From Actinostola sp. cb2023 (taxonomy: Eukaryota > Cnidaria > Anthozoa > Actiniaria > Actinostolidae): a stretch of DNA of 64,000 nucleotides. The notes below the pieces were generated by a model. It saw nothing but the letters and a program-made list of their open reading frames with translations, searched no databases and had not been told where the DNA came from. Positions 23,901 to 30,948 of this stretch are shown piece after piece; within the stretch, counting starts at the first letter, position 1, and every line of letters starts with the position of its first letter. The position numbers were made by a program, and so were the translations under genes. The stretch spans positions 1,080,001-1,144,000 of the forward strand of contig JAUJYZ010000098.1 of the NCBI GenBank assembly GCA_033675265.1, given 5' to 3'.

Positions 23901-26900
23901 CACATATAAACTATCGATATTTTAAATTGATATTTTCATTTGGATATAGTTGAGGAGAAACTGCAAATTCTTTGGTGTAATTCTCTGCTGAGATTTGCTG
24001 AATAAAGCTACATAATGTTCAAAATATTGTTGTACTTACTGGGAGTTTTGTCAATAGAGGCTTGGCTACAGTGCGACCAAAGTTCTCCTGAATATTGCAA
24101 AGAAAGACCAACACTTAGAAAGTTATTCCGTTCATAAAGGAGAATTAGGTAATCGGACTCTATTGTTGTTGGGATAAATGGATGTGGGAGGAGGCTAGGG
24201 ATTGTGAAGAAAAGGGAGAGGGTTTTTATTGGGATTGTAGAATATGAGCTCATATATGATCACTAAAGCATGAATTTGAAGGTGGGGTTGGTAAACCCAG
24301 TTTAACATTACTCATCAGGGGTTAAGACGTTAAACTGTTGTCATTATGGTAGATGACAAATGTGTTTCATACTTCAAGGCCTTGAAGCTTAACCCAAAGT
24401 TTCATTACATATAAAGAGGTCTACGTTATTTAGAGAGTATTTTTCTCCAAGCTTTCAGGTCTTTGACCCATCGTCAGGGACTTAACTTAGAAAGTTATTC
24501 CATTGAGCATCTTTTTAAATGATGAGAGCAAACACCAAAGGAAAAGTACATGTATGTACAAATTCTCCTTGAGATTCTTTGATTCTAAAAGGAGAATTTA
24601 GGTTTTGATCACAAGTCACATACTCTGTTCTTGCAGAATATTGAAGACTCTTGTTATTATGGATACCAAAAATGGACCAGAGGGTGTCCACATTAACAAG
24701 CGTTGACCGTATACATGCATTGACTCATTGGAACATGCTTTCCTTGCAATTGCAGTACTCCGATTTCACAAACTCAGCAAATCATGAATGACAATGACAT
24801 AGTTTATTTGGTACCATAAATATATCCATACAAATTATACAAATACTGTATACATAAACTAGACATCGCAGAGTGATTAAACATTGTTTGGATGAAGTGT
24901 AAATATGGGTTTACCTCGGCTCAGTGTAAAAACGTCACAACTGATGTAATTGCTTTTTTTCTCTTCACTGCGTGTATCAACTCACTTCGTTCTAAGTTCT
25001 AAAGATCTCTAAATCCTTTGCAGTACTAGTACTGGATTGATAAACCCATATTTCTATGAATTAATGTGGCTGAATGTAATTTAGGCAAAGTTAAAATCGA
25101 GGCATGCTGGCCAGCGGTCGTTCCTCATGAGGTTTGCAATGTGCGGGGTGCCCCCACGCCTCAAGCAGGATCACATGGCCATCGTTGCAGATCATTGTGG
25201 ATCTAGTTGTGCGAGGCGTGGTGCTTGTACATGTATTATGATCTATGGGCCAAAGTTACAGTTTATTTACAGCTCATGCCCCTTGTCTGTGGAACAGTTT
25301 GCTGTTGAACTCAAAGATCACCCTGATAAGTCTCGTGTCTCGTAGGTTGTGGAAGGGTTACGTCAGGGGTTCAGGCTAGGCTTTCATCACTCATACAAAT
25401 TGAAATCAGCCAAACGAAACAAACCATCGGCCTATCAGCATGCTAGGGTTATCGAAAAGTATCTAGCCAACAAAGTTCTTTTGGGGAGGGTCGCAGGCCC
25501 CTTCACCTCCCCCTCTCCCGAATTTGCATATACTATAAGTACATATAGTTTTGGGGTCATCCCTAAAAAGGGCCAACCGGGGAAATGGCGGCTCATCGTG
25601 GACTTGTCATCCCCGGCGGGCCACAGCGTAAACGATGGTATTGACTCTGAGGAATTAACCCTACAATACATAAAGGGAGATGATATTATCTGCATGATTG
25701 CTCAGTATGGTCGTGGTGCACTCATGGCGAAGTTTGATGTCGAAGCAGCATATCGAAACATACCGGTCAACCCCGCAGATCGTCCTCTTCTGGGCCTTAA
25801 ATGGCATGGCCATTTTTACGTTGATTTAACCCTTCCCTTCGGCCTACGGTCAGCCCCCTTCATCTTTAACTCAGTGGCAGACATGGTGGAATGGATTTTA
25901 GTTAGTAATAACTATGGTGTATCAGACTTAGTTCACTACCTTGATGACTTCATCTCTGCTGGTCCCCCGGGCTCCACCATATATGAACAGAACTTAGCCA
26001 AGTTACTAGCAGTTTGCAAGAAGTTGGGCCTGCCACTGCACCCCAAAAAATGTGAGGGTCCATCTACGTCCCTCACAGTACTTGGCATTCATCTTAATTC
26101 AAACGACCAGACTGCGTGCCTCCCATCTGAAAAATTGGTTGCTCTCTGAACACTGATTGACTCATGTCAGAGGTCTCGGCACTGGTGTAATAGGTATCAA
26201 TTGGAATCTCTTATCGGGCACCTCCACCATGCCGCTAAAGTTGTGTGGCCTGGAAGGACATGTATCAGAAGGATGATCGACCTGATGAGGTGTTTCCGTA
26301 GAAGAGATCACCCCATTCGCCTGAATAGAGAATTCCATCTAGATTTGCAATGGTGGAGCCAGTTCCTTGGAGAATGGCATGGGGTGAAGTTTTGGCTGTT
26401 TCCAGGACTGACCCCTACACCCGATTTGGAAGTTACCTCCGATGCGGCTGGTGCCATAGGTTACAGGGCCTTCCATGGCAATGAATGGTTCAATGGCACA
26501 TGGTTGAAACTGCAGATGGACTTGTCCATTGCGTACAAAGAGATGTTTCCAGTGGTGGTCGCGGCGTACCTCCACGGTGGTCAAAAAAGTACGCGAAATC
26601 GACAACGTTTGTATAACTTCTACAGTTTTAATCCAATCAAAATAAAACTTGGCAACGTGACAGCATATGTCAAGGCAACAAACTTGTTCTTTTTTGATTT
26701 TTGATTTTTATGATTTTTGGCGGGAAAATGACGTCCAGAACATGCCAACGAATTTTGAAATTTAAAACTACACTAAATTAATCATTGCATTTGAAAGAAC
26801 ATGTAAAATTAGAGAAATAACTGAAATAATATCTCAGATATCGTTATTCAATCCAAAGATATGAACTTTTGAAATTTGAAATTTCCGCCATTTTGTGCTA

Positions 26901-29900
26901 TTTTTAGTAACAAAATGGCGGATTTTCAAATTTCAAAAATTCATATCTTTGGGTTGAATAATGATATCTGAGATATTATTTCAGCTATTTCTCTAATTTT
27001 ACATGTTCTTTCAAATGCAATGATTAATTTAGTGTAGTTTTGAATTTCAAAATTCGTTGGCATGTTCTGGACGTCATTTTCCCGCCAAAAATCATGAAAA
27101 TCAAAAAACAAAAAAGAACAAGTTTGTTGCCTTGACATATGCTGTCACGTTGCCAAGTTTTATTTTGATTGGATTAAAACTGTAGAAGTTATACAAACGT
27201 TGTCGATTTTGCGTACTTTTTTGACCACCGTGCTCTGGGCTGCTAGGTGGTCGCAAAAGCACATGCTGTTTCAATCCGATAATGAAGCACTGGTCTATAT
27301 CCTGAATGCCAGGACATCGCAAGTTCCTAGCATCATGCACCTAGTGCGGCAGCTATTGATGGCTGCATCACGATTCAACTTTACTTTTGCAGCCCAACAC
27401 ATCCTGGGGGTAAAAAATTATGTCGCTGATGCACTTTCTCGTTTCCATTGGCAGGAGTTTCAGCAGCTGGCCCCCAGAGCACACTTGTCTCCAGTTACAA
27501 TTCCCAGTGGTCTACAAGCAACAACCTAACCTCTCCAGAATGTCGTTGTAGAGACTTTCTTACACATGGCCTAGCAGAATCGACTCGTCGATCCTATGCC
27601 TCTGGTCAATGCAAATTCACAGACTTTTGCCATCAACTCGGTAAGGAGCATGCATCGGGTTCTCCTTGTCCAGCAGAAGAATGGACTTTGTGCCTTTTTG
27701 CAACATTCCTGGCCAACTCCATCCAGCATACATGTACCTCCATTAAAGTATATCTGTCAGCAGTGCGGGCATTACACATTAAGGGTTTTCTGATCCCCTA
27801 AGTAACTGTCCCAGACTGCAAAGAGTAGTTCGTGGGATCAAGCACACTCAGGGGTCCACGCGAGCAGAACGACTCCCCATCACTGACCAAATAATGCTGA
27901 TCATCGTCAATTATTTAGATCTCGGCACCTACGACCATTGTATGTTCTGGGCGGCATGCACGCTGGCATACTTTGGCTTCCTTAGAGCAGCAGAATTCAC
28001 AGTACCAAATTTGGCTAGCTTCTCTCCCAGAACACATCTACAGGTGGGTGATATTTCAGTGGACTCAGTGTCAGATTCCTTGTGCATTCGTGTGAGAATC
28101 AAGGCTTCAAAGACCGACCCCTTATTCACATTGGCAGGGGTAGTCATCCTCTGTGTGCCGTAGATGCAATTCTATCATATCTGGCCTTGAGAAGTAATGC
28201 CCCTGGTTCTCTCTTTATATTGCAATCGGGCATACCATTGTCTCACCCTCTGCTAACAAGTTGGTTGAGGAGTATCTTTGACGCTTCGGATGTACCAGGC
28301 AATTACTCTAGCCACAGCTTCCATATTGGAGCAGCTACAGTGGCTGCGCAGAATGGCATCCCTGACCATTTAATGCAGACTCTAGGACGTTGGACTAGTA
28401 ATGCATTCCAGCTTTACATGTATATCTGCATGCCACCACAAGTTCTGGCCAAGCTCTCCCGCCACTTGTTGTTAATAATAATAACGATAATAACTGGTTT
28501 ATTTGAGCCTTTTGCAGATTTTATTTTTGTTAGCTTGATACATGCTTGTCAGGGGATTTGGTGCTTGGGTTGGTTTGGACCTGGATATCCCTTGGTTAAC
28601 CCTGTACCACGGTTCCTCCTCTTTCCAAGCACAGAGAGAGAGGAATGGTGGTGGACCGTGGTGGGGTTACCATGGTTACCTCCTTGTTGTGTGTGGACAG
28701 CGCGCATCCTGCATGACACGTTCAAGGCACCCAATTCCAAGCTCATCAAGGCCGATGAATTTAAATGTGGCTGAATATAATTTAGGCAAAGTTAAAATCG
28801 AGGCATGCTGGCCAGCGGTCGTTCCTCGTGAAGTTTGCAAGGTGCGGGGTGCCCCCATGCCTCAAGCAGGGTCACATGGCCATCATTGCAGATCATTGCG
28901 GATCTAGTCAGGGCATCTGACAGGTTGCACGGTTGCGGATCCGCACAATTAGGTCAAACCCGCACAATCCCGCACAATTCCTCAATCCCGCACAATTCCT
29001 CATAATCTGCAAAATCCCGCACAATTTGTTGAAAATTTTAATTAAAACAGACATTCCTCTTGATCACTATGGTTTTGGGGAAAATTGATGGATATTTTTA
29101 ACCCATTTACCTTCGAAAACACGTCCAGAAATCCCTTGTTTTGTTCGAACGGCTCGAGCAGATGTAAAAAAACGACAAGGCGTTCCATTCATAGCTTGCG
29201 CAGGCCTGGGCTCTAGTTTGTAAAAAATGCCAAGGCGTTCCATTCGCTTCAACGATCGTTTCGCTCTCGAGCTGAGTGTTAATTTGAGGTTTGATTTTGG
29301 CTCGATTTTGCGAGTTTGAAAGAAAGAAATCAAAATAATACCTTCTCTGATATCTGTTCCTTCAAATTAAAGCGATCTGGACATTTTGGGGTCAATTTTC
29401 TGGGAGAAATGTGTACCGAAACCTTAAAATATTGCGCAATCCCGCACAATTTCCCGCACAATCGATGTTTTTCCCCGCACAATTGACGTCCAAAATCCCG
29501 CACAATTTTACTTTTTTCCCCGCAACCTGTCAGATGCCCTGTCTAGTTGTGCGAGGCGTGCTGCTTGTTGCCCACCCTCCCTCTCCTGTGGTATGGTGAA
29601 AGGTAAGTATATATATTTCCTCTGCCTGCGTCAGGCAGAGTGACAGGTGTTAGGTGTGGTGGTGTACCGTGGTGGGGGTGCCATGGTTACCTCCTTGTCG
29701 TGTGTGGACAGCGCGCATCCTACATGACACGTTCAAGGCACCTAATTCCAAGCTCATCAAGGCCGATGAGTTTAATTGTGGTTATTTTCGTGAAAACAAG
29801 ACGACATAACCTTCCTCCAACAAGGCCTTGTGAAGAAGTGATGAACCATGTTGTTAGAGCCTTCGGTGATTATCTTAGCTGCCGGCACAGGGCGCATGCG

Positions 29901-30771
29901 CTGTAGAACCCAGTTGGCTATTTGAGGTCAAAGAAGAATATGACGGTTCGGCATTTTTAGAGTCGGGCCTTCCACAGGAAGCCTGACTAATAATGATAAT
30001 AATGTATTTATATAGTGCTATCCTTCACAAAGTTCATGGATAAACTACATTGACCACATCCTCGGGAACCCAGGGGTACAGCCGCCATTTTGAATTTTGA
30101 CTTCCGGAACAAGTTCCAACAGACTTCGTTCCCAGGGGTATTTCTCTGGGAGTGACTAACGAGTGACAGAATATACCCCTGGGTTCCCGAGGATGCATTG
30201 ACCATTGTGACACCATGTGAGTATATATCTACATGTAAACAAACAATTTAAATTGTTCAGAGCTTTCACTATTTTGATTGCTGCATACACAGTAATAAAT
30301 GTCAGTTAAAGGATGTTGTACTATCAGTAACAGTAAGCAACACTCAGTAGCTAATATTAACAGTAACATTCTCACTGACATTGTTTTGTACAGAACGATC
30401 ATGCGGTGTAAACAAAAAACGTTGAAGGTGAAAATAAACTTACTTCTTGAAATTGAAGGAGTTGGGCCACAAGAGAAGCAAGTACTTTATTAGTTGGCGG
30501 CTCTGCCTGGACATACTAGGAAAGAAACTCAACTGTTACACACTTTGAAGAAAACATTGTCTGAGTCACGAAGACAAAAAGTTGTAAAATGTCACAATAA
30601 AACATGTGATAAATCCAGCATATTAACTACAAAGTTACATGTCAATGGTCAGGTAGATACCTTTTTATGATTCTTCAACATGAACTGCTTAACTGGCTCA
30701 AATAAAGCAGTAGTTTGAAGAGATTCAAAGTAATTCCAATCAGGTCCGCCGTCTTTCTTTCTCACCGCCAT
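8905..30771 (-). CDS. SMARCC: SWI/SNF complex subunit SMARCC (BAF155/BAF170), 5' part, 19 exons, runs off the window
   Basis: This is a scaffold subunit of the nuclear SWI/SNF (BAF) remodeller. Exons in transcript order: 30661-30771, 30444-30506, 24040-24087, 23671-23757, 23524-23605, 18758-18850, 18423-18492, 17072-17141, 16488-16563, 16212-16298, 15538-15556, 15228-15288, 15066-15101, 14890-14935, 14278-14374, 12713-12929, 9887-9958, 9062-9329, 8905-8993. Nearly all have GT/AG borders and phases that join without a break (exon 4 ends are good to about 1 base). Family landmarks in order: N-terminal [17 protein letters not shown]...[39 protein letters not shown]; a basic KKRKRSPSP stretch; [18 protein letters not shown]; the SWIRM domain; then ASQQMM. 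These match animal SMARCC proteins almost residue by residue, so the assignment is firm; SMARCC1 versus SMARCC2 is not meaningful here. The SANT domain, coiled coil and stop codon lie left of base 1. The ATG was chosen because MAVRKKDGG is the conserved start. Confidence 0.96.
9062..9329 (-). CDS. SMARCC: SMARCC exon 18, SWIRM domain
   Basis: The exon is 268 nt: one base completing an Ile codon, then 89 codons. It carries the core of the SWIRM fold: [47 protein letters not shown] and the [20 protein letters not shown] tail. SWIRM is a helical DNA- and protein-binding domain found in SWI3/RSC8/Moira and LSD1. Conservation with vertebrate SMARCC is very high, so the gene is presumably under purifying selection despite its distorted introns. 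Confidence 0.97.
9488..9838. mobile_element. Foldback (MITE-like) element in SMARCC intron 17
   Basis: The outer ends are an imperfect inverted repeat (around GTCGCAATGCAATGCCAAG on the left and CATTGCATTGCAACTTGG on the right). Long inner arms (about 9632-9690 and 9715-9786) pair through AAAATGGCTGCCAATT/AATTGGGGAGCCATTTT and TTGGACTGACTA/TAGTCAGTCCAA. There is no coding capacity. Confidence 0.75.
10110..12628. mobile_element. Terminal-inverted-repeat element whose interior is a 9/18-bp minisatellite (SMARCC intron 16)
   Basis: The left end TTTAGGATCGCACTTTTCGT and the right end (its reverse complement, ending at 12628) form an inverted repeat that continues inward for roughly 110 bp (through TAGTATTGCGATACAAGCGA and the CAGCTTTGGTTGTAATGTCC segment). 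Between them are about 2 kb of units built from GCAATACAG and GCGATACGA 9-mers, with variants GCACTACAG and GACGATACG. Because the unit is a multiple of three, long open frames arise on both strands; none looks like a real protein. The satellite 9-mers resemble the inner part of the terminal repeats (TGTATTGCTTGTATCGCC), so the array probably grew from the element's own ends. Confidence 0.88.
13090..14277 (-). repeat. 54-bp minisatellite at the 5' end of SMARCC intron 15
   Basis: About 21 copies of a 54-bp unit (plus strand ACTACAAGAATGTACCAAGA... AAAACACTGAAGGGTTCAGAT). The array abuts the exon 15 donor (G|GTGAGAG at 14277) and runs from there into the intron. A few units near 13200-13470 carry an extra TTGTAC block or a fragmentary copy. 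54 is a multiple of 3, so an open frame with an 18-residue period appears on the minus strand; it is not a gene. Confidence 0.95.
14726..14762. repeat. TTGA/TGAT tetranucleotide microsatellite (SMARCC intron 14)
   Basis: A short run of GATT/TTGA tetranucleotides. The rest of the 515-bp intron (14375-14889) is AT-rich, with a TTAATAATAATTATTATTAT stretch near 14440-14465, and shows nothing else I can support. Confidence 0.8.
15328..15445. repeat. Small inverted repeat in SMARCC intron 11
   Basis: AAATGTTCATTTGTCT near 15342 is matched by AGACAAATGAACATGTT near 15417. Inside are CACAATGTTGG and GGATCACAATGTTTC, giving a stem-loop of about 100 bp of the kind left by a small foldback element. 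No coding content. Confidence 0.6.
15538..15556 (-). CDS. SMARCC: SMARCC exon 11, 19-nt micro-exon
   Basis: CCCAG|CC...GCAG|GTAAGT bounds a 19-nt exon encoding PSSPDA plus the first base of the next codon. It joins the [11 protein letters not shown] exon (16212-16298) to the KKRKRSPSP exon (15228-15288) in phase, in the place where vertebrate SMARCC has a variable Ser/Pro/Asp-rich linker. Skipping it would shift the frame, so its inclusion is required. Confidence 0.8.
15557..16211. other. SMARCC intron 10, no recognisable feature
   Basis: AT-rich sequence between exons 10 and 11. A 120-codon plus-strand open frame starts at 15902, but it has no recognisable domain and its 3' part overlaps SMARCC exon 10 in antisense, so it is not called as a gene. 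Confidence 0.6.
16564..17071. other. SMARCC intron 8: A-rich simple sequence plus unassigned DNA
   Basis: A run of AAAATAAAAAATAAA-type simple sequence lies at about 16588-16633. The 16740-17050 part contains several GTCTCG/GTCTCAGAG words and may be a decayed repeat. I see no gene. Confidence 0.5.
17380..18464 (-). repeat. 63-bp tandem array carrying duplicated exon 7 3' end and donor (SMARCC intron 7)
   Basis: Eighteen donor-bearing copies, at a strict 63-bp spacing from 18417 down to 17409 plus one truncated copy at 17380. On the gene-sense strand each unit is 42 nt identical to the 3' end of exon 7 (CTACACATG...ATGACTGAAG), then GTTAGTGAAC and 11 more intron bases. Copies are almost identical, so expansion or homogenisation is recent. 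The frame is open on the plus strand only because 63 is a multiple of 3. Confidence 0.97.
18423..18492 (-). CDS. SMARCC: SMARCC exon 7, parent of the 63-bp array
   Basis: TTTTAG|GCTGCTGTGG opens the exon and ATGACTGAAG|GTTAGT closes it: 70 nt, 23 codons plus one base. It encodes the segment aligning to ASHVVYPVP...EEE of vertebrate SMARCC (here [14 protein letters not shown]), continuing to [12 protein letters not shown] in exon 8. It is the only copy in the array with an acceptor. Confidence 0.93.
18493..18757. other. SMARCC intron 6, no recognisable feature
   Basis: Short AT-rich intron between exons 6 and 7. No repeat or RNA gene seen. Confidence 0.6.
18890..19479 (-). repeat. 21-bp minisatellite, left segment (SMARCC intron 5)
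   Basis: Units of the type CCACAGGGAACCCCAAACAT on the plus strand, about 21 bp with single-base length changes; roughly 28 copies. In gene sense each unit reads ...CTGTG|GTATGT..., a good match to a 5' splice-site consensus. It is separated from the larger segment by the transposon at 19480-21123. Confidence 0.95.
19480..21123. mobile_element. 1.64-kb non-autonomous DNA transposon splitting the 21-bp array
   Basis: Ends are CAGGAGCCCATAAGTAGG / CCTACTTATGGGCTCCTG, followed inward by matching GTGTCACAGCG and GTTTTCAC...GTGGTTATTTTTAGAACAG, giving terminal inverted repeats of about 90 bp. Both flanks read AGGGAAC, a possible 7-bp target duplication, though the array itself could supply that match by chance. 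Near the left end there is a short acidic, Ser/Glu/Asp-rich reading frame (about 19648-19795, broken by stops and a frame change). No transposase domain was recognised, so superfamily is left open. Confidence 0.85.
21124..23506 (-). repeat. 21-bp minisatellite, right segment (SMARCC intron 5)
   Basis: Roughly 110 units of the CCACAGGGAACCC(A/C)AAACATA family with many single-base and truncation variants. It ends about 18 bp inside the intron from the exon 5 donor (GAG|GTACAC at 23523). Several long open frames on both strands (up to 704 codons) are by-products of the period. Some units share TATCAC or ATGCCAC variants, so there is higher-order structure. Confidence 0.95.
24131..24484 (-). mobile_element. 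Candidate short retroelement insertion flanked by a 17-bp direct repeat (SMARCC intron 2)
   Basis: ACTTAGAAAGTTATTCC occurs at about 24114-24130 and again at about 24485-24501, flanking a 354-bp insert. The right part of the insert carries the hammerhead-like motif listed separately. The direct repeat could be a target duplication or part of the element's own repeat; the sequence alone does not decide. Confidence 0.45.
24450..24500 (-). ncRNA. Hammerhead-ribozyme-like motif
   Basis: On the minus strand the order is a small hairpin AACTT-TCT-AAGTT, then CTGACGA (fits CUGANGA), a GGGTC-AAA-GACCT stem-loop (one G-U pair), then GAAA followed by GCTTGG. This is the conserved core order of a hammerhead ribozyme as seen in Penelope-like elements and retrozymes. 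The partner strand for stem III and the NUH cleavage triplet are not clear, so activity is doubtful. Confidence 0.35.
24540..24650. repeat. Palindromic AATTCTCCTT element, partial copy
   Basis: AAATTCTCCTTGAGATTC is mirrored by AAAAGGAGAATTT, followed by TTTTGATCACAAGTCACATA and TTCTTGCAG. Related copies are at about 42370-42450 and 47030-47150; this one lacks the left terminal part. Confidence 0.6.
24651..25060. other. SMARCC intron 2, left of the YR retrotransposon; nothing recognised
   Basis: AT-rich DNA with no exon-like sequence matching the SMARCC N-terminus. The flanking exons (24040-24087 and 30444-30506) already join in phase, so no missing exon is expected here. Confidence 0.55.
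25061..25228 (+). repeat. Split direct repeat A1 of the YR retrotransposon
   Basis: It begins TTAATGTGGCTGAAT and contains GAGGCATGCTGGCCAGCGG and CTAGTTGTGCGAGGCGTG. It matches A2 at 28761-28908 and onward from 29542 with scattered substitutions. Similarity to A2 stops at about 25228. Confidence 0.88.
25265..26572 (+). pseudogene. YR-retrotransposon reverse transcriptase plus start of RNase H, broken
   Basis: Reverse transcriptase of the DIRS/Ngaro type: the HPDKSRV...[10 protein letters not shown] leader, FGVIPKK...WRLIVDLS (fingers), [26 protein letters not shown], the catalytic HYLDDF box, then [14 protein letters not shown] and a connection region ending QWWSQFL. The RNase H start follows with [12 protein letters not shown] and [12 protein letters not shown]. 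In-frame stops lie at about 25343-25345 (TAG after DKSRVS) and 26147-26149 (TGA after EKLVAL). The RNase H part is then cut by the palindromic insertion. The catalytic DD pair itself is intact, but the protein cannot be made. Confidence 0.93.
26573..27232. mobile_element. 660-bp near-perfect palindromic transposon inserted in the RNase H region
   Basis: Arms of about 325 bp are inverted copies, starting CACGGTGGTCAAAAAAGTA and meeting near 26895-26910 (CGCCATTTTGTGC / CAAAATGGCGG). The trinucleotide CTC on both sides is a 3-bp target duplication, and removing the insert plus one CTC restores the RNase H frame (AAYL followed by WAARW). CAC-starting ends with a 3-bp duplication fit the CACTA/EnSpm group; this is inference, as no transposase is present. 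A diverged relative of one arm lies at about 36345-36425. Confidence 0.9.
27233..27529 (+). pseudogene. YR-retrotransposon RNase H, 3' remainder
   Basis: It continues the RNase H domain after the insertion: [60 protein letters not shown]. The SDNEA and ADALSR motifs are the usual late RNase H motifs in DIRS-type pol. The frame closes at a stop just after SGLQATT. Confidence 0.9.
27520..28473 (+). pseudogene. YR-retrotransposon tyrosine recombinase, frameshifted and missing a catalytic Arg
   Basis: The N-terminal core-binding part ([38 protein letters not shown]) is in frame 1 to 27801. The next part (LPITDQIM to RIKASKTDP, with [13 protein letters not shown] supplying the first catalytic Arg) shifts frame, and the C-terminal part ([41 protein letters not shown]) is in another frame. 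The usual H-x-x-R box (HSFRIGAAT in the family) reads HSFHIGAAT here, so the second catalytic Arg is lost. At least two frameshifts plus this substitution make it a dead copy. Confidence 0.9.
28648..28760 (+). repeat. Split direct repeat B1
   Basis: GTGTGGACAGCGCGCATCCT and TCATCAAGGCCGATGA occur here and again in B2 (29660-29780). It directly precedes A2. Confidence 0.88.
28761..28908 (+). repeat. Split direct repeat A2, left part (resumes at 29542)
   Basis: It matches A1 from TTAAATGTGGCTGAAT through GCGGATCTAGT. It is interrupted after TCTAGT by the 633-bp element and resumes TCTAGTTGTGCGAGGCGTG. Confidence 0.88.
28909..29541. mobile_element. 633-bp TIR element nested in A2, with CCCGCACAATT repeats
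   Basis: The ends are a perfect 20-bp inverted repeat, CAGGGCATCTGACAGGTTGC and its complement. TCTAGT on both sides is a 6-bp target duplication, confirmed by the uninterrupted A1 copy (GATCTAGTTGTG). Both ends contain several CCCGCACAATT words. No long coding region is visible. Confidence 0.92.
29660..29780 (+). repeat. Split direct repeat B2 (right end of the YR retrotransposon)
   Basis: It matches B1 through AAGGCCGATGAGTTTAATTG. Beyond about 29780 similarity ends, giving the right boundary. Confidence 0.85.
30057..30195. mobile_element. 139-bp foldback MITE with 9-bp target duplication
   Basis: Ends CATCCTCGGGAACCCAGGGG and the inverted CCCCTGGGTTCCCGAGGATG. CATTGACCA at 30048-30056 and 30196-30204 is an exact 9-bp duplication, a length typical of Mutator-like elements. 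Confidence 0.92.
30444..30506 (-). CDS. SMARCC: SMARCC exon 2
   Basis: CAG|GCAGAGCCGCC to TTTCAAGAA|GTAAGT, 63 nt, encodes [21 protein letters not shown], matching the [21 protein letters not shown] region of vertebrate SMARCC. The following intron is about 6.4 kb and holds the YR retrotransposon. Confidence 0.95.
30661..30771 (-). CDS. SMARCC: SMARCC exon 1 with start codon
   Basis: ATG at 30771-30769 opens [18 protein letters not shown]..., the conserved N-terminus of the family; 37 codons end at a GTATCT donor. The ATG context AAAATGGCGG is also a YY1-type motif. Confidence 0.94.
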
Positions 30772-30948
30772 TTTGTTCTTTAAACCAAGCTCACATTGCA
30801 TGCTGGGTACAGCGTCTTGTCACGTGATCAAGGACACGTGACTTACTTACTTGTAAATTTGGCGGGCAAAAGTTTTGATCACAACAGAATTTCATGATGG
30901 TTTGTTTTTGAAGTGAAAATTGGGGTGATTGTGAGAAATTAGGAAATC
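30772..30948. promoter_or_regulatory. Putative bidirectional promoter between SMARCC and NCAPG2
   Basis: Only 177 bp lie between the two divergent start codons. Two palindromic E-boxes CACGTG sit at 30821-30826 and 30835-30840 (TCACGTGATC and GACACGTGAC), 14 bp apart. The YY1-like CCGCCATTTT overlaps the SMARCC ATG at about 30766-30775. No TATA box is evident. The compact shared promoter suggests co-regulation of the two chromatin genes; this is inference. Confidence 0.75.

Larger units (their letters stand above)
25061..29780 (+). mobile_element. Degenerate Ngaro/DIRS-type tyrosine-recombinase retrotransposon in SMARCC intron 2
   Basis: The gene order is reverse transcriptase, RNase H, tyrosine recombinase, with split direct repeats: A1 (25061-25228), coding region, B1 (28648-28760), A2 (28761-28908 continuing at 29542), B2 (29660-29780). 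This A1-ORFs-B1-A2-B2 layout is typical of Ngaro-like YR retrotransposons, which integrate by recombination rather than with an integrase. The gag-like region expected between A1 and RT is missing or very short, so there is an internal deletion. All frames are broken. Two later elements are nested inside (26573-27232 and 28909-29541). It lies antisense to SMARCC. Confidence 0.88.
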
